Shown here: in pieces, positions 34,795 to 42,598 of the stretch
How the letters are laid out: each line of letters opens with the position of its first letter
Numbering within the stretch: position 1 is the stretch's first letter
Source: Natronococcus sp. AD-5
Lineage (GTDB): Archaea > Halobacteriota > Halobacteria > Halobacteriales > Natrialbaceae
Direction: 5' to 3'
DNA: 64,000 nucleotides
Assembly (NCBI RefSeq): GCF_030734285.1
Contig: NZ_CP132294.1
Location: 558,001 to 622,000 of the forward strand
Notes under the pieces: model-generated
The model's input: only the letters and a program-made list of their open reading frames with translations
Database searches by the model: none
What the model was told of the DNA's origin: nothing
Translations under genes and position numbers: made by a program

Positions 34795-35790
34795 ATGACA
34801 ACGAGTCCAGCAAATGATGGCTCGGAGGAGTGTTCGGACCCCGAACGGGTCGGGGCTTCCTCGACGCCGTCACGGGAGGTCGATCCGGCGGATCGAGGAT
34901 CGCGGCGAGCGGTGACCGACGGCGGTCAAGCGCAAGAGGCGGAAGACGAGGACGAAGCCGCCGAGCAAGCCGACGACGAGGATGCAGAAGCGGCCGAGGA
35001 CGAAAGTGAGGAAGCCGAGGACGAGGAGGCCGAAGAAGCGGCGGAGGACGAGGCCGAAGAAGCCGAACCGGAGGAGGAAGCTGAAGACGGGGAAGGGGAC
35101 GGCGAAGACGAAGAGACGGCGGACGAGGGGGACGAAGAAGCGGAACCCGAAGACGAGGAAGGAGAAGACGAAGAAGGCGAAGAGGAGGAATACCACGTCG
35201 AGGATGCCGAGGATGTCTACCAGGACGAAGACGTATCGAGCGTCCTTCACCTCGATCTCGACGGGTTGTTCCTGGACCTGCTCGGACTCGAGGTCAACCT
35301 GAACCCGGTCACACTCGACGTCTCCGCACGTCCGGGCGAGAACAACCTGCTCGGAAACCTCCTGTCGGCGGTTACCGGATTGCTCGACGGCTCGAGCGCG
35401 GTCACGGACACCGTCAAGTCGCTACTGGGTAAGCCGAAGGAACTCCTCGGCAGCTTCCCGGGTAAACTCAAGGAGTTCTTCGGCGGCCTGCTGCGCAAGC
35501 CGCGAGAGTTCCTCGGCGGGCTCTTCGGCGGAGCCGAGGAAGGAGAAGCGGACGAAGAGGAGGTCGAAGGCGAGGAAGCGCCAGAGGAGGAAGCGACCGG
35601 GAACGGTCGGCTCTCCTCTGCAGCCGGCTGGCTGAAGCAGAAGCTGATCGGTCTCATTCCGGGCTTCCCGATCGAGGAACTCGTGGCGGCGATCGTCAGG
35701 GAAGTGATCGAGACGCTGCTCGAACGGGTGGAACCGGAGGGCGAAGAAACGAACGCGCAGTCTGAAGCGACGTCGCAGACGGAGGCCTAA
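34795..35790 (+). CDS. Hyperacidic protein with amphipathic LLG/FFG repeats
   Basis: A 331-residue protein. Residues about 40-140 are nearly pure Glu/Asp/Ala. A conserved-looking beta-rich block follows (LHLDLDGLFLDLLGLEVNL, then LDVSARPGENNLLGNLL), a kind I recall from actinobacterial and haloarchaeal proteins of unknown function. After it come four related amphipathic motifs: LLGKPKELLG, FPGKLKEFFGG, LLRKPREFLGG and a final IGLIPGFPIEELV. There is no signal peptide. It heads a four-gene operon; each of the next three genes shares the acidic style. A membrane- or granule-surface role is plausible but unproven. Confidence 0.7.
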   Translation: MTTSPANDGSEECSDPERVGASSTPSREVDPADRGSRRAVTDGGQAQEAEDEDEAAEQADDEDAEAAEDESEEAEDEEAEEAAEDEAEEAEPEEEAEDGEGDGEDEETADEGDEEAEPEDEEGEDEEGEEEEYHVEDAEDVYQDEDVSSVLHLDLDGLFLDLLGLEVNLNPVTLDVSARPGENNLLGNLLSAVTGLLDGSSAVTDTVKSLLGKPKELLGSFPGKLKEFFGGLLRKPREFLGGLFGGAEEGEADEEEVEGEEAPEEEATGNGRLSSAAGWLKQKLIGLIPGFPIEELVAAIVREVIETLLERVEPEGEETNAQSEATSQTEA

Positions 35791-35792
35791 TC

Positions 35793-36242
35793 ATGAGTGA
35801 CGAATCCGACTCTCTGTCCCAGCGGATCGACTACGAAAAGATCACCCAGAACATCAACGTCAACGACCTCGTCGAAGGAACGCAGTGGGAAGACGAGATC
35901 GACGAAGACGAACCGCTCGGCGAGACCCTCGGCGGACTGATCGGCGCGGTCATCGGCCGGAAACTCGGTGAAAGTATCGGCCGCACGATCGGGGAACTCG
36001 TAGTCGACGAACTGCTCAGCGCCGAACCGGAGGAAGAAGAAGCGGACGAAGCCGAAGAGGCTGACGAGGAAGCGGAAGCCGAGGAGGGCGAAGAAGCGGA
36101 AGGCGAAGACGGAGAAGACGAAAGCGAAGCCGACGACGAGGAGGGCGAGGCGGGCGACGACGAAAACCAGGACGAGGAGACCGAGGACGAAGGGACGGAA
36201 GGCGAGGAAGCGGAAGAAACCGACGAGGACGAGGGGGATTAG
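35793..36242 (+). CDS. Glycine-zipper protein with hyperacidic tail, paralogue 1
   Basis: A 149-residue protein with a Shine-Dalgarno GGAGG at 35781-35785, 7 nt before the ATG. Residues about 45-75 form a glycine zipper (LGETLGGLIGAVIGRKLGESIG) able to pack as a helix pair or insert in a membrane. Residues 80-149 are almost only Glu, Asp, Ala and Gly. It starts 2 nt after the preceding gene and shares its zipper with the next protein. Confidence 0.7.
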   Translation: MSDESDSLSQRIDYEKITQNINVNDLVEGTQWEDEIDEDEPLGETLGGLIGAVIGRKLGESIGRTIGELVVDELLSAEPEEEEADEAEEADEEAEAEEGEEAEGEDGEDESEADDEEGEAGDDENQDEETEDEGTEGEEAEETDEDEGD

Positions 36243-36295
36243 CGCCGTGATATCGGATCGTCTCACCGACCGGAATCGATTCGAGGTGGATCGCG

Positions 36296-37018
36296 ATGAG
36301 TGACGGCTCCGGGCTGAAGAACCTCGTCGCCGAGGAGGTCAGCGAACAGGTCGACGTCGCGGACCTGCTCGGCGACGGAAACCTCGAGGATAGCATCGAC
36401 GGCGGCGACGTCGGGGCGTCCGTCGGCCGGCGGTTCGGCGAGCGGATCGGCCGCGAGATCGGCGCGGCGATCGGCCGCGAGATCCACGAGACGATCGAGG
36501 AGGGACTCGAAGAGGGAAAGGAGCTCCGCGAGGTGAGATCGGAGCTTCCGTCGGCGATTCGCGAGGCCTTCAGCGACGCGGCCGGGGAGACCGTCGACCG
36601 CGACGCGGTGGAGTCGGTGGCCCAGAACGTCACCGAAGGCAGCAGCCTCGAGGGAATTCTCGAGAGCGACGAGGCGGAGGAAGACGAGGAAGCCGAGACC
36701 GAGGAACCAGAAGGCGAGGAGGTGGCCGAAGAAGCGGAACCCGAAGACGAGGCGATGCCCGACGAAGACGAACCGTCGGCAGAGGACCTCGAGGACCTTC
36801 GGCGGGAAACACTTGAGGACTTCCTCGGCGTACTATCCTACCAGGACCTGCAGTCGGTCGCGAAGGACGTCGGCGTGAAGGCGAACCTCAGTCGGGAGGA
36901 GATGATGGAGGAGATCATCGCGGAGGTGTCGGATGCGGACGACGGTGAGGCCGACGACGGGTCCGAAAACGATGCAGACGACGGGACCGACGACGAGGTG
37001 AAAGCGGAATCGGAGTAA
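36296..37018 (+). CDS. Glycine-zipper protein with SAP/Rho-N-like C-terminal domain, paralogue 2
   Basis: A 240-residue protein. The opening LVAEEVSEQVDVADLLGD parallels the start of its upstream neighbour (ITQNINVNDLVEG). A glycine zipper follows (VGASVGRRFGERIGREIG), then a helical region, an acidic linker, and a 40-residue helix-extended-helix (LEDFLGVLSYQDLQSVAKDV). That last module resembles SAP or Rho-N domains, which bind nucleic acid or partners. A GAGGTG Shine-Dalgarno lies 7 nt before the ATG. The function is unknown. Confidence 0.7.
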   Translation: MSDGSGLKNLVAEEVSEQVDVADLLGDGNLEDSIDGGDVGASVGRRFGERIGREIGAAIGREIHETIEEGLEEGKELREVRSELPSAIREAFSDAAGETVDRDAVESVAQNVTEGSSLEGILESDEAEEDEEAETEEPEGEEVAEEAEPEDEAMPDEDEPSAEDLEDLRRETLEDFLGVLSYQDLQSVAKDVGVKANLSREEMMEEIIAEVSDADDGEADDGSENDADDGTDDEVKAESE

Positions 37019-37071
37019 CGGAATCTGCTCACGGACGGCACACGACACGGCGACGAAGCGGAGGACGACAA

Positions 37072-37845
37072 ATGACTGACCAACTCCACGACCGGGTGAA
37101 CGAGGTACTGAACGAGGCCGACGCCGAAAGCCGTTCGGTGCTGGCGTCGGACGACGGCGAGAGCCGCGAGGCCGAACGCGACCTGCTCGAGGCCGCCGAC
37201 GAGGCCAGCGAACTCCTCGAAACGGCGGACCCGCGGGAGCTACTCGAGGCCCTCGGTCTCGGAACGCTTCCCGACGGCTCGGAACCGGACACGCTTCCGG
37301 AGGCGATCGCGAACGGCGATCCCGAGCGCGTCGAGGAACTCCATCGACTGTTGCGCCTCGCGAGGCTCGCCGACCGGTCGGACGACGAGGAACTCGAGGA
37401 CGCGGTCGGCGGACTCCGCGAAACGATCGACCGAGCGCAGACCGGCGAGGACGACACGATGACAGACGACACTGACCAGAACGAGACCGAACAGGAGTCG
37501 ACGAACGGCGACGGCGCGGCCGACGACCTCGGAGAGCGGCTTCGATCGGCGATGAGTTCGTCGTTTGAGGACTTCGACGACGAACTCACCGCGATGCAGG
37601 ATCGAATCGAGGACGCGGCTTCGACGGTGACGGACGACGAAGCCGACGAAGACGCCGAAGACGAGGCGAGCGAAGCCGACGAAGGCGAGGAAGACGGTGA
37701 CGACGGGCTCCTCGGATTGGGCGGCGAGGACGGACTCGGCTCGAGCGATTCGTCTCGGCTCTCGACGATGGCGCCGCCGCCCTCCGAACGGGCGGATATG
37801 CGCGCGGTGAAGCGACACTCGACGATGCCGAAGAAGAAGGACTAG
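37072..37845 (+). CDS. Acidic two-part protein with basic STM-containing tail
   Basis: A 257-residue protein. The first half is a helical acidic domain (NEVLNEADAESRSVL to DRAQTGEDD). A second half starts at an internal Met (MTDDTDQNETEQE, codon 37459) and ends in a basic tail with RLSTMAPPP and RHSTMPKKKD. GGAGG lies 7 nt before the first ATG. GAGG with very similar context precedes the internal ATG, so a shorter 128-residue product is possible. It is the last gene of the acidic operon. The basic tail contrasts sharply with the acidic partners and could dock onto them. Confidence 0.7.
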   Translation: MTDQLHDRVNEVLNEADAESRSVLASDDGESREAERDLLEAADEASELLETADPRELLEALGLGTLPDGSEPDTLPEAIANGDPERVEELHRLLRLARLADRSDDEELEDAVGGLRETIDRAQTGEDDTMTDDTDQNETEQESTNGDGAADDLGERLRSAMSSSFEDFDDELTAMQDRIEDAASTVTDDEADEDAEDEASEADEGEEDGDDGLLGLGGEDGLGSSDSSRLSTMAPPPSERADMRAVKRHSTMPKKKD

Positions 37846-37923
37846 TAGCGACGACCTGGACTCGAATCGGAACCGCCTCGGCCGGCGGTCGAGTTCGATT
37901 TGCAGGCTAGAGCGGGCTGAAGC

Positions 37924-37930
37924 CTTATTC
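37924..37930 (+). promoter_or_regulatory. TATA-like box for the DUF2299-like gene
   Basis: CTTATTC lies 23-29 nt before the ATG at 37953, so this gene probably has its own leaderless transcript separate from the acidic operon. Confidence 0.45.
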
Positions 37931-37952
37931 GGGCGCTCGTGGACGGATCCGT

Positions 37953-38432
37953 ATGTCGACGCACGTGAGCGAAACGCAGGTACAGGAGTGGCTGGACGAC
38001 ACGGCGATCAGTAACGTAACCCGCCACAGTGACGAGGAGACCGCGTTCAACTTCCAGGTCGAACTCTCACGGCTCCCGATACACGTGATCAAGGAGACCG
38101 AGTTCGGGCCGGTCCAGATCGTCGGTCGGAGCGGATTCGACACCGACGCGGCCAAAACGCTGCTTCGAGACGATCAGCGGCGCGGAGAACTGCTCAAGTA
38201 CGTCGGACCGATGCTCGCCGCGACGCCGGGGTTCTACACGTTCCTCGACGAAGACGAGGCGTCCTGCGAGCTACGGGAGGCGGAGACGATCCAGGTCGAG
38301 TACCGCATCTATCCGGACGAAGCGAGCCAGCAGGCGCTGATGGACGGAATCATGTCGATCGCGACGAGCATGCGGTACATTCAGAACGTCATCGCGGGGG
38401 TGTCGGCTCGAGATCCGGTTACCGGCAAGTGA
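37953..38432 (+). CDS. DUF2299-like archaeal protein
   Basis: A 159-residue alpha/beta protein starting with a helix (VQEWLDDTAI) and then alternating strands, including FNFQVELSRLPIHVIKE and TIQVEYRIYPDE. Size and order fit DUF2299, an archaeal family with a chaperone-like YbjN/T3S-chaperone fold. There is no catalytic signature. It stands just after the hyperacidic operon and could be its chaperone, which is only a positional guess. Confidence 0.6.
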   Translation: MSTHVSETQVQEWLDDTAISNVTRHSDEETAFNFQVELSRLPIHVIKETEFGPVQIVGRSGFDTDAAKTLLRDDQRRGELLKYVGPMLAATPGFYTFLDEDEASCELREAETIQVEYRIYPDEASQQALMDGIMSIATSMRYIQNVIAGVSARDPVTGK

Positions 38433-38499
38433 TGATCTCGGCGAACCGGTCGGCGCGGGTAGGTGTAGGTCTTTGCCGCGGCGGACCGTACTACCGCGT

Positions 38500-38928
38500 A
38501 TGTACGACTCGCTTCTCGTCGCCACGGACGGCAGCGACGCCGCGTCGAGGGCCGCGGAGCACGCCGTCGGTCTCGCGGCCCGACTCGACGCGACGCTCTA
38601 CGGAATCGCCGTCGTCGAGACGCGGACGGCCTACGACAACGCCATCGTCGATCCCGACGACGCCGAACGGCGGCTTCGTGCGCGCGCCGAAGCGTCGCTG
38701 GCCGCGCTCGAAGGGGCGGCCGCGGAAGCCGGGGTCCCCGTCGAGACGGTTCTTCGCTCCGGCGTTCCGCACGAGGAGATCATCGCTCACGCGGACGAAC
38801 GCGGCGTAGACGCCATCGTCGTCGGTGCTCGGGGCCGTTCGGAGTTCAAGCGCGCGCTGCTCGGCAGCACGGTCGACGGGGTCATCAGACTCGCGAACCG
38901 GCCGGTGCTGGTCGTCGGGAACGGGTGA
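38500..38928 (+). CDS. Universal stress protein, UspA family
   Basis: A 142-residue UspA domain beginning YDSLLVATDGSDAASRA and ending in the ATP-binding loop VVGARGRSEFKRALLGSTVDGVIRLANRPVLVV. The G-x2-G-x9-GS pattern is complete, so it likely binds ATP. It is usually induced by stress or energy limitation. The ATG at 38500 was chosen because the longer frame runs into non-coding sequence. Confidence 0.93.
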   Translation: MYDSLLVATDGSDAASRAAEHAVGLAARLDATLYGIAVVETRTAYDNAIVDPDDAERRLRARAEASLAALEGAAAEAGVPVETVLRSGVPHEEIIAHADERGVDAIVVGARGRSEFKRALLGSTVDGVIRLANRPVLVVGNG

Positions 38929-38932
38929 GATG

Positions 38933-38939
38933 TTTTATT
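38933..38939 (+). promoter_or_regulatory. TATA-like box for the Gfo6-like gene
   Basis: TTTTATT lies 25-31 nt before the ATG at 38964, the usual leaderless spacing. Confidence 0.5.
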
Positions 38940-38963
38940 CCTACTCCGAGTACCCTTTCGGTG

Positions 38964-40034
38964 ATGCACGACTGGATCGACACCTACGACGAGCGGGACT
39001 GGCAGACGACGGAGGACGGAACCGTCCGCTACGCGCTGATCGGGCTCGGCTGGTGGACCGTCGACGTCGCCATTCCGGCCATCGAGTCGTCGGATCTCGG
39101 GGAGGTCTCGGTGCTGGTGAGTAGCTCGGCCGAAAAGGCGGCGGACATCGCCGCCGATCACGACGTCGAACACGGGATCAGCTACGACGAGTACCACGAC
39201 GGGGAAGTCAGCGACGCCTACGACGCCGTTTACATCGGCACCCCGAACGCGTTCCACCTCGAGTACGCCGAGACGGCCGCGGAACTCGGGAAGGCGGTCC
39301 TCTGCGAGAAGCCGATGGAGGCGACGGTCGAGCGCGCGGAGGAGATGGTCGAAACGTGCGAGGACGAGGACGCCCCGCTGATGATCGCCTACCGAATGCA
39401 CACGGAACCGGCCGTTCGGCGAGCGCGGGAACTCGTCGAATCCGGCTTCGTCGGCGAGCCCGTCGCGGTCTACGGCGCCAACAGCCAGCCGCTGCTCGAG
39501 ATGATCCCCGATCACGATCAGTGGCGACTCGATCCGGATCTCACGGGGTACGGAACGTCGGTGATAGATCTCGGGATTTACTCGATCAACACCGCGCGGT
39601 ACCTGCTCCGGCGGGATCCGGTCACCGTCCACTCGCAGATGACCTCACACCACGACGCGTTCGGCGACGTGCCGGACGAGCGCGCGTCCTCGACGCTGCT
39701 GTTCGAGGACGACGTGCACATGATCTCGAGCTCGAGCCAGCGCGCGCACGAAGATACGCACCTGAAGATTACCGGAACCGAGGGGCGGATCGAACTCGAT
39801 CCGGCGTTCCACGGCGAGGCAGCGCTGCGACTCTCCCGCGGTGATCTCACCGTCGAGGTCGAACACGGGACGTTCGACGCGGAACGAGAAGTCCGGGAAG
39901 TGTTCGACTACTTCGCGGATCGCGTGCTCACGGACGGCGAGATCCACCCCGACGGTCGGCACGGACTCGTCGACATGCGGGTCATCGAGGCGATTCACCG
40001 GGCCGCCGAGGTTGGTGAACCGGTCGATCTCTGA
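38964..40034 (+). CDS. gfo6: Gfo/Idh/MocA oxidoreductase, D-xylose 1-dehydrogenase-like
   Basis: A 356-residue protein with an N-terminal Rossmann domain (YALIGLGWWTVDVAIPAIE) and the family core VLCEKPMEATVERAEEMV, where the EKP Lys aids catalysis. MIAYRMHTEPAVRRARELV and IDLGIYSINTARYLL closely resemble the haloarchaeal Gfo6 enzyme that oxidises D-xylose to xylonolactone with NADP. Family level is sure; sugar specificity is by resemblance. No other pentose-pathway gene is adjacent. Confidence 0.85.
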   Translation: MHDWIDTYDERDWQTTEDGTVRYALIGLGWWTVDVAIPAIESSDLGEVSVLVSSSAEKAADIAADHDVEHGISYDEYHDGEVSDAYDAVYIGTPNAFHLEYAETAAELGKAVLCEKPMEATVERAEEMVETCEDEDAPLMIAYRMHTEPAVRRARELVESGFVGEPVAVYGANSQPLLEMIPDHDQWRLDPDLTGYGTSVIDLGIYSINTARYLLRRDPVTVHSQMTSHHDAFGDVPDERASSTLLFEDDVHMISSSSQRAHEDTHLKITGTEGRIELDPAFHGEAALRLSRGDLTVEVEHGTFDAEREVREVFDYFADRVLTDGEIHPDGRHGLVDMRVIEAIHRAAEVGEPVDL

Positions 40035-40529
40035 CTGACGAGTCGGGATCCGCTACCGTCCTCGATTCGTTCGAACCTGCGACCGTCGTCGTTGGAGGAC
40101 TTCGCGGATGCGCTTCACCGGAATAGACGTTGGATCGAAGCTACCAGTCACGGGTAATAGTTTAAATCGGTATGTGACCATTTGTTCGCGGCCATACTCC
40201 GATAATTGTTTCAATTTCGAGGCGGATCGCGTTCGTCCGGTTTCCAAATAATAATCAAAACAATAGGTGTATTTTGGATCGACACCGCTTAAATCACCAA
40301 TATAGACAGATATATTAGAAAAATATAGAAATAATTGTATGGTTCTCGATCTACTTCCGATTGATTGCCTGACTCTTGCTATCGGTGTATATACGTATCC
40401 GTCTCGGATCATTACGGGGTACATATCGAGAAGGCGTTATATATCTATACGACGCTATCCGCCTGTCCTGAAGTATCGGCAACCCATTCATAAGAAAAAT
40501 ACATATGGGACCGAAGTCTCGAGAACGGT
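40035..40529. other. 495-bp AT-rich non-coding gap
   Basis: This is the longest gap in the window and is markedly AT-rich from about 40150 to 40510, with many TATA-like runs (for example GTTATATATC near 40434 and AATATAG words near 40300-40326). No credible gene was found; the frames present have no acidic bias or recognisable motif. AAATACATA near 40497-40505 sits 25-33 nt before the amidohydrolase ATG and may be its promoter. The composition suggests an acquired segment or the edge of an island. Confidence 0.6.
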
Positions 40530-41399
40530 ATGGATTCTCTACCGGTACTCGACGAACCGCGGGCGATCGATACGCACGCGCATCAGCCGACCAGCGAGTT
40601 CCTCCACGACGCTGGCGGGCAGATGATGAAAGACGCCGCCGACCGGTTCGGCGCCGATCTCGAGACCGACACCTACGAGAACATGATCGCGGAGTATCGC
40701 GAGGCCGGCGTCGGTCGAGCCGTGCTGCTCGGCTGGGACGCCGAGACGAACACCGGCAATCCGCCCGTACCGAACGACTACGTCGCCGACGTTCGCGACG
40801 AGTACTCGGACTTCTTCATCGGCTTCGGCTCCGTCGATCCGCTCAAGGACGACTGCGTCGAGGAGGCGATTCGCTGCGTCGAGGACCTCGACCTCAGCGG
40901 ATTCAAGTTCCAGCAGATCGCGCAGGGATTCGATCCGTCCGATCCCGAACACGAGGAACTCTGGTCGACGATCGAGGACCTCGGCGTCCCGGTCGTCTTC
41001 CACGGCGGGAACTCGACCCTCGGCGCGTGCTCGCCCGGCGGCCGCGGGCTGAAGATCAAGTACGGCAACCCGATGCTGATCGACGACGTGGCGGCCGACC
41101 ACCCCGACCTGCAGATCCTCATCGCCCATCCCGCCTATCCCTGGGAGAAAGAACAGCTCGCCATCTGCCAACAGAAGGGGAACGTCTACATGGACCTCTC
41201 CGGCTGGATGCCCAGGTACATCGACGATCAGGTGCTCCACTACGCGAAATCGCTCCTCTCGGACAAGGTGATGTTCGGCACCGATTACCCGATGCTCGAG
41301 CCCGGGCCGTGGCTCGAGCAGTTTGCCGAACTGGACTACAACGAGGAGGTCCAGCGGAAAATCCTCTGGGAGAACGCGGAAGAGTTCCTCAGCCTGTAA
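40530..41399 (+). CDS. Amidohydrolase-2 family metal-dependent hydrolase/decarboxylase
   Basis: A 289-residue TIM-barrel enzyme. It has the metal-binding IDTHAHQP near the N-terminus, FHGGNSTLGA, IAHPAYPW and the late catalytic Asp in FGTDYPMLEPGPW. The family includes ACMS decarboxylase, gamma-resorcylate decarboxylase and lactone hydrolases. Together with the EthD, ThDP and FMN enzymes nearby it suggests aromatic or cyclic-compound breakdown, but the substrate is unknown. It is convergent with the iclR gene. Confidence 0.85.
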   Translation: MDSLPVLDEPRAIDTHAHQPTSEFLHDAGGQMMKDAADRFGADLETDTYENMIAEYREAGVGRAVLLGWDAETNTGNPPVPNDYVADVRDEYSDFFIGFGSVDPLKDDCVEEAIRCVEDLDLSGFKFQQIAQGFDPSDPEHEELWSTIEDLGVPVVFHGGNSTLGACSPGGRGLKIKYGNPMLIDDVAADHPDLQILIAHPAYPWEKEQLAICQQKGNVYMDLSGWMPRYIDDQVLHYAKSLLSDKVMFGTDYPMLEPGPWLEQFAELDYNEEVQRKILWENAEEFLSL

Positions 41400-41443
41400 G
41401 GTCGTCCCTCTCGAGCCGTCCGCGTCCAGCAGTACGTCTCTTC

Positions 41444-41460
41444 GTTCGAGCTATAGGAAC
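41444..41460. promoter_or_regulatory. Degenerate GTTCGA-N5-TCGAAC-like site
   Basis: GTTCGAGCTATAGGAAC, followed by GATACG, is nearly identical to the perfect site at 42487-42503 including its spacer and flank. It lies 45 bp after the amidohydrolase stop. The right arm has two mismatches. Confidence 0.4.
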
Positions 41461-41521
41461 GATACGTGTGAAGGGGATAGCGAACGAATACTGGTCGCAC
41501 AGTCATAACTGATACCGAGGT

Positions 41522-41543
41522 ATTACAAAGGTATGGTTGTAAT
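41522..41543. terminator. Hairpin between amidohydrolase and iclR
   Basis: ATTACAA and TTGTAAT are 7-bp complementary arms with an 8-nt loop, located between two convergent genes. It could terminate either transcript. No T tract follows. Confidence 0.3.
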
Positions 41544-41602
41544 CAGAACGCGAGAGAAGCGAACGGCGGGCGGCTCAGTCGTCGATCGCGCGCGCTCCAA
41601 CC

Positions 41603-41619
41603 GTTCGAGTAATTCGAAC
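41603..41619. promoter_or_regulatory. Perfect GTTCGA-N5-TCGAAC palindrome downstream of iclR
   Basis: GTTCGA, spacer GTAAT, TCGAAC. It lies 36 bp beyond the iclR stop codon. It has the same arms and spacer length as the site at 42487-42503 on the other side of the gene. It is a regulator site or an iclR terminator hairpin. Confidence 0.45.
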
Positions 41620-41654
41620 CAGTCTTCGATCGGTTTCGAAGTGGACGCGATCGG

Positions 41655-42422
41655 TTACGAGTGGGCGAGGTTGATCTCCACTTCGTTCGTCGCGCCCAAC
41701 AGAAGCGTCGGGAGCTCCTCCGTGAGCGACGTATCGCGCAATCGGTTGGCCGGTCCCGCGACGCTGATCGCCCCGATCGCAGTCCCCGATTCGCCTCTGA
41801 TCGGCGCGCCGACGGCGTGAACGCCGCGAACCGACTCCTCGCGGTTGAACGCGTACCCCCTGTCGCGGATCGTCTCGAGTTGCGCGTCCAGTTCGTCGCG
41901 GTCGGTGATCGTCCGGGACGTCTTCGCGGCGAGCCCGTGCTCGGTCAGAATCTCGTCGACCCGCTCCGCCGGGAGGTGGGCGAGGATGGCCTTGCCCGCG
42001 GCGAACTGGTGGAGGGGCGTTCGCTTTCCGATTCGGGCGTGCGTTTTCACGGAGTGGCGGCCCTCGGCGCCGTAGATGTGGACGCCCATCCCGTGCTCCT
42101 CGATGACGCACCAGACCTTCTCGTCGGTTTCGGCGGCGAGTTCATCCACCTTGGGCTTGACGACGTCGAACAGCGGATGGCGGTCGCGCACGTGAATCCC
42201 GTAATCCAGAAACCACGTGCTGATGCGATAGCCGTTCGCGTCCCGCAGGAGGAGTCCGCGGGCCTCGAGCGTCTTCACGTGTCGGTGAACGGTGCTCTTC
42301 GCGAGTCCGAGCTCGTCGGCGATTTCGGTGATCCCGGCCCCGTCCCGGCGTTTGAGCGCGTCGATGATCTCGAAGGCCGTGTCGACGGTTTCGACCGGCC
42401 TGTGTTTCGAGTCGCTTCCCAT
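41655..42422 (-). CDS. IclR-family transcriptional regulator
   Basis: A 255-residue regulator. The N-terminal winged helix has ITEIADELGLAKSTVHRHVKTLEARGLLL. The C-terminal effector-binding GAF-like domain has the family blocks RTPLHQFAAGKAILAHLP and GVHAVGAPIRGESG. IclR proteins control aromatic and carboxylic-acid catabolism and bind inverted repeats. It is divergent from the symporter operon, with palindromes between them, so it probably controls that operon. A TATA-like AATACTTTT lies about 26-35 nt upstream of its start. Confidence 0.93.
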   Translation of the reverse strand: MGSDSKHRPVETVDTAFEIIDALKRRDGAGITEIADELGLAKSTVHRHVKTLEARGLLLRDANGYRISTWFLDYGIHVRDRHPLFDVVKPKVDELAAETDEKVWCVIEEHGMGVHIYGAEGRHSVKTHARIGKRTPLHQFAAGKAILAHLPAERVDEILTEHGLAAKTSRTITDRDELDAQLETIRDRGYAFNREESVRGVHAVGAPIRGESGTAIGAISVAGPANRLRDTSLTEELPTLLLGATNEVEINLAHS

Positions 42423-42486
42423 GCGTTATCAACGCGTCGGGGGTGCCAAAAGTATTGTTCCCGTAGTTCGAACGCACCGGGGGTTT

Positions 42487-42503
42487 GTTCGAGCTATTCG
42501 AAC
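42487..42503. promoter_or_regulatory. Perfect GTTCGA-N5-TCGAAC palindrome upstream of the symporter operon
   Basis: GTTCGA, spacer GCTAT, TCGAAC. It lies between iclR and the symporter transcript, about 75 bp upstream of the latter's TATA-like box. An 8-bp GTTCGAAC at 42466-42473 lies just beside it. It is the best candidate for the IclR operator. Confidence 0.5.
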
Positions 42504-42518
42504 GATTACGGATAGGAG

Positions 42519-42532
42519 CGAACGATCGTTCG
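42519..42532. promoter_or_regulatory. 14-bp perfect palindrome in the iclR/symporter intergenic region
   Basis: CGAACGATCGTTCG is fully palindromic and can be extended by GGAG/CTCC with one bulged base. It lies about 35 bp upstream of the symporter-operon TATA-like box. It shares the GAACG words of the neighbouring palindromes and may be part of a composite operator. Confidence 0.4.
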
Positions 42533-42563
42533 GCTCCTGCTGGAGCCGTCGCTCTCGCAACAA

Positions 42564-42570
42564 GTTTTAT
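42564..42570 (+). promoter_or_regulatory. TATA-like box for the symporter operon
   Basis: GTTTTAT lies 29-35 nt before the ATG of the 31-codon frame at 42599. Transcription would start at or just before that ATG. Confidence 0.5.
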
Positions 42571-42598
42571 TGAGTATCACAGAATCCGTACGTACGGG

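Noticed and set aside
34795-37845. Gas-vesicle gene cluster as an explanation of the acidic operon
   Set aside because: No GvpA, GvpN or GvpF/L motif is present; only the acidic composition is similar to some Gvp proteins.
40053-40424. Minus-strand 123-codon frame in the AT-rich gap
   Set aside because: It is basic and lacks acidic bias, has no recognisable domain and no convincing start context.
41603-42503. CRISPR-like array from the repeated GTTCGA sites
   Set aside because: Only three short palindromes at irregular distances with a gene in between; no repeat-spacer structure.
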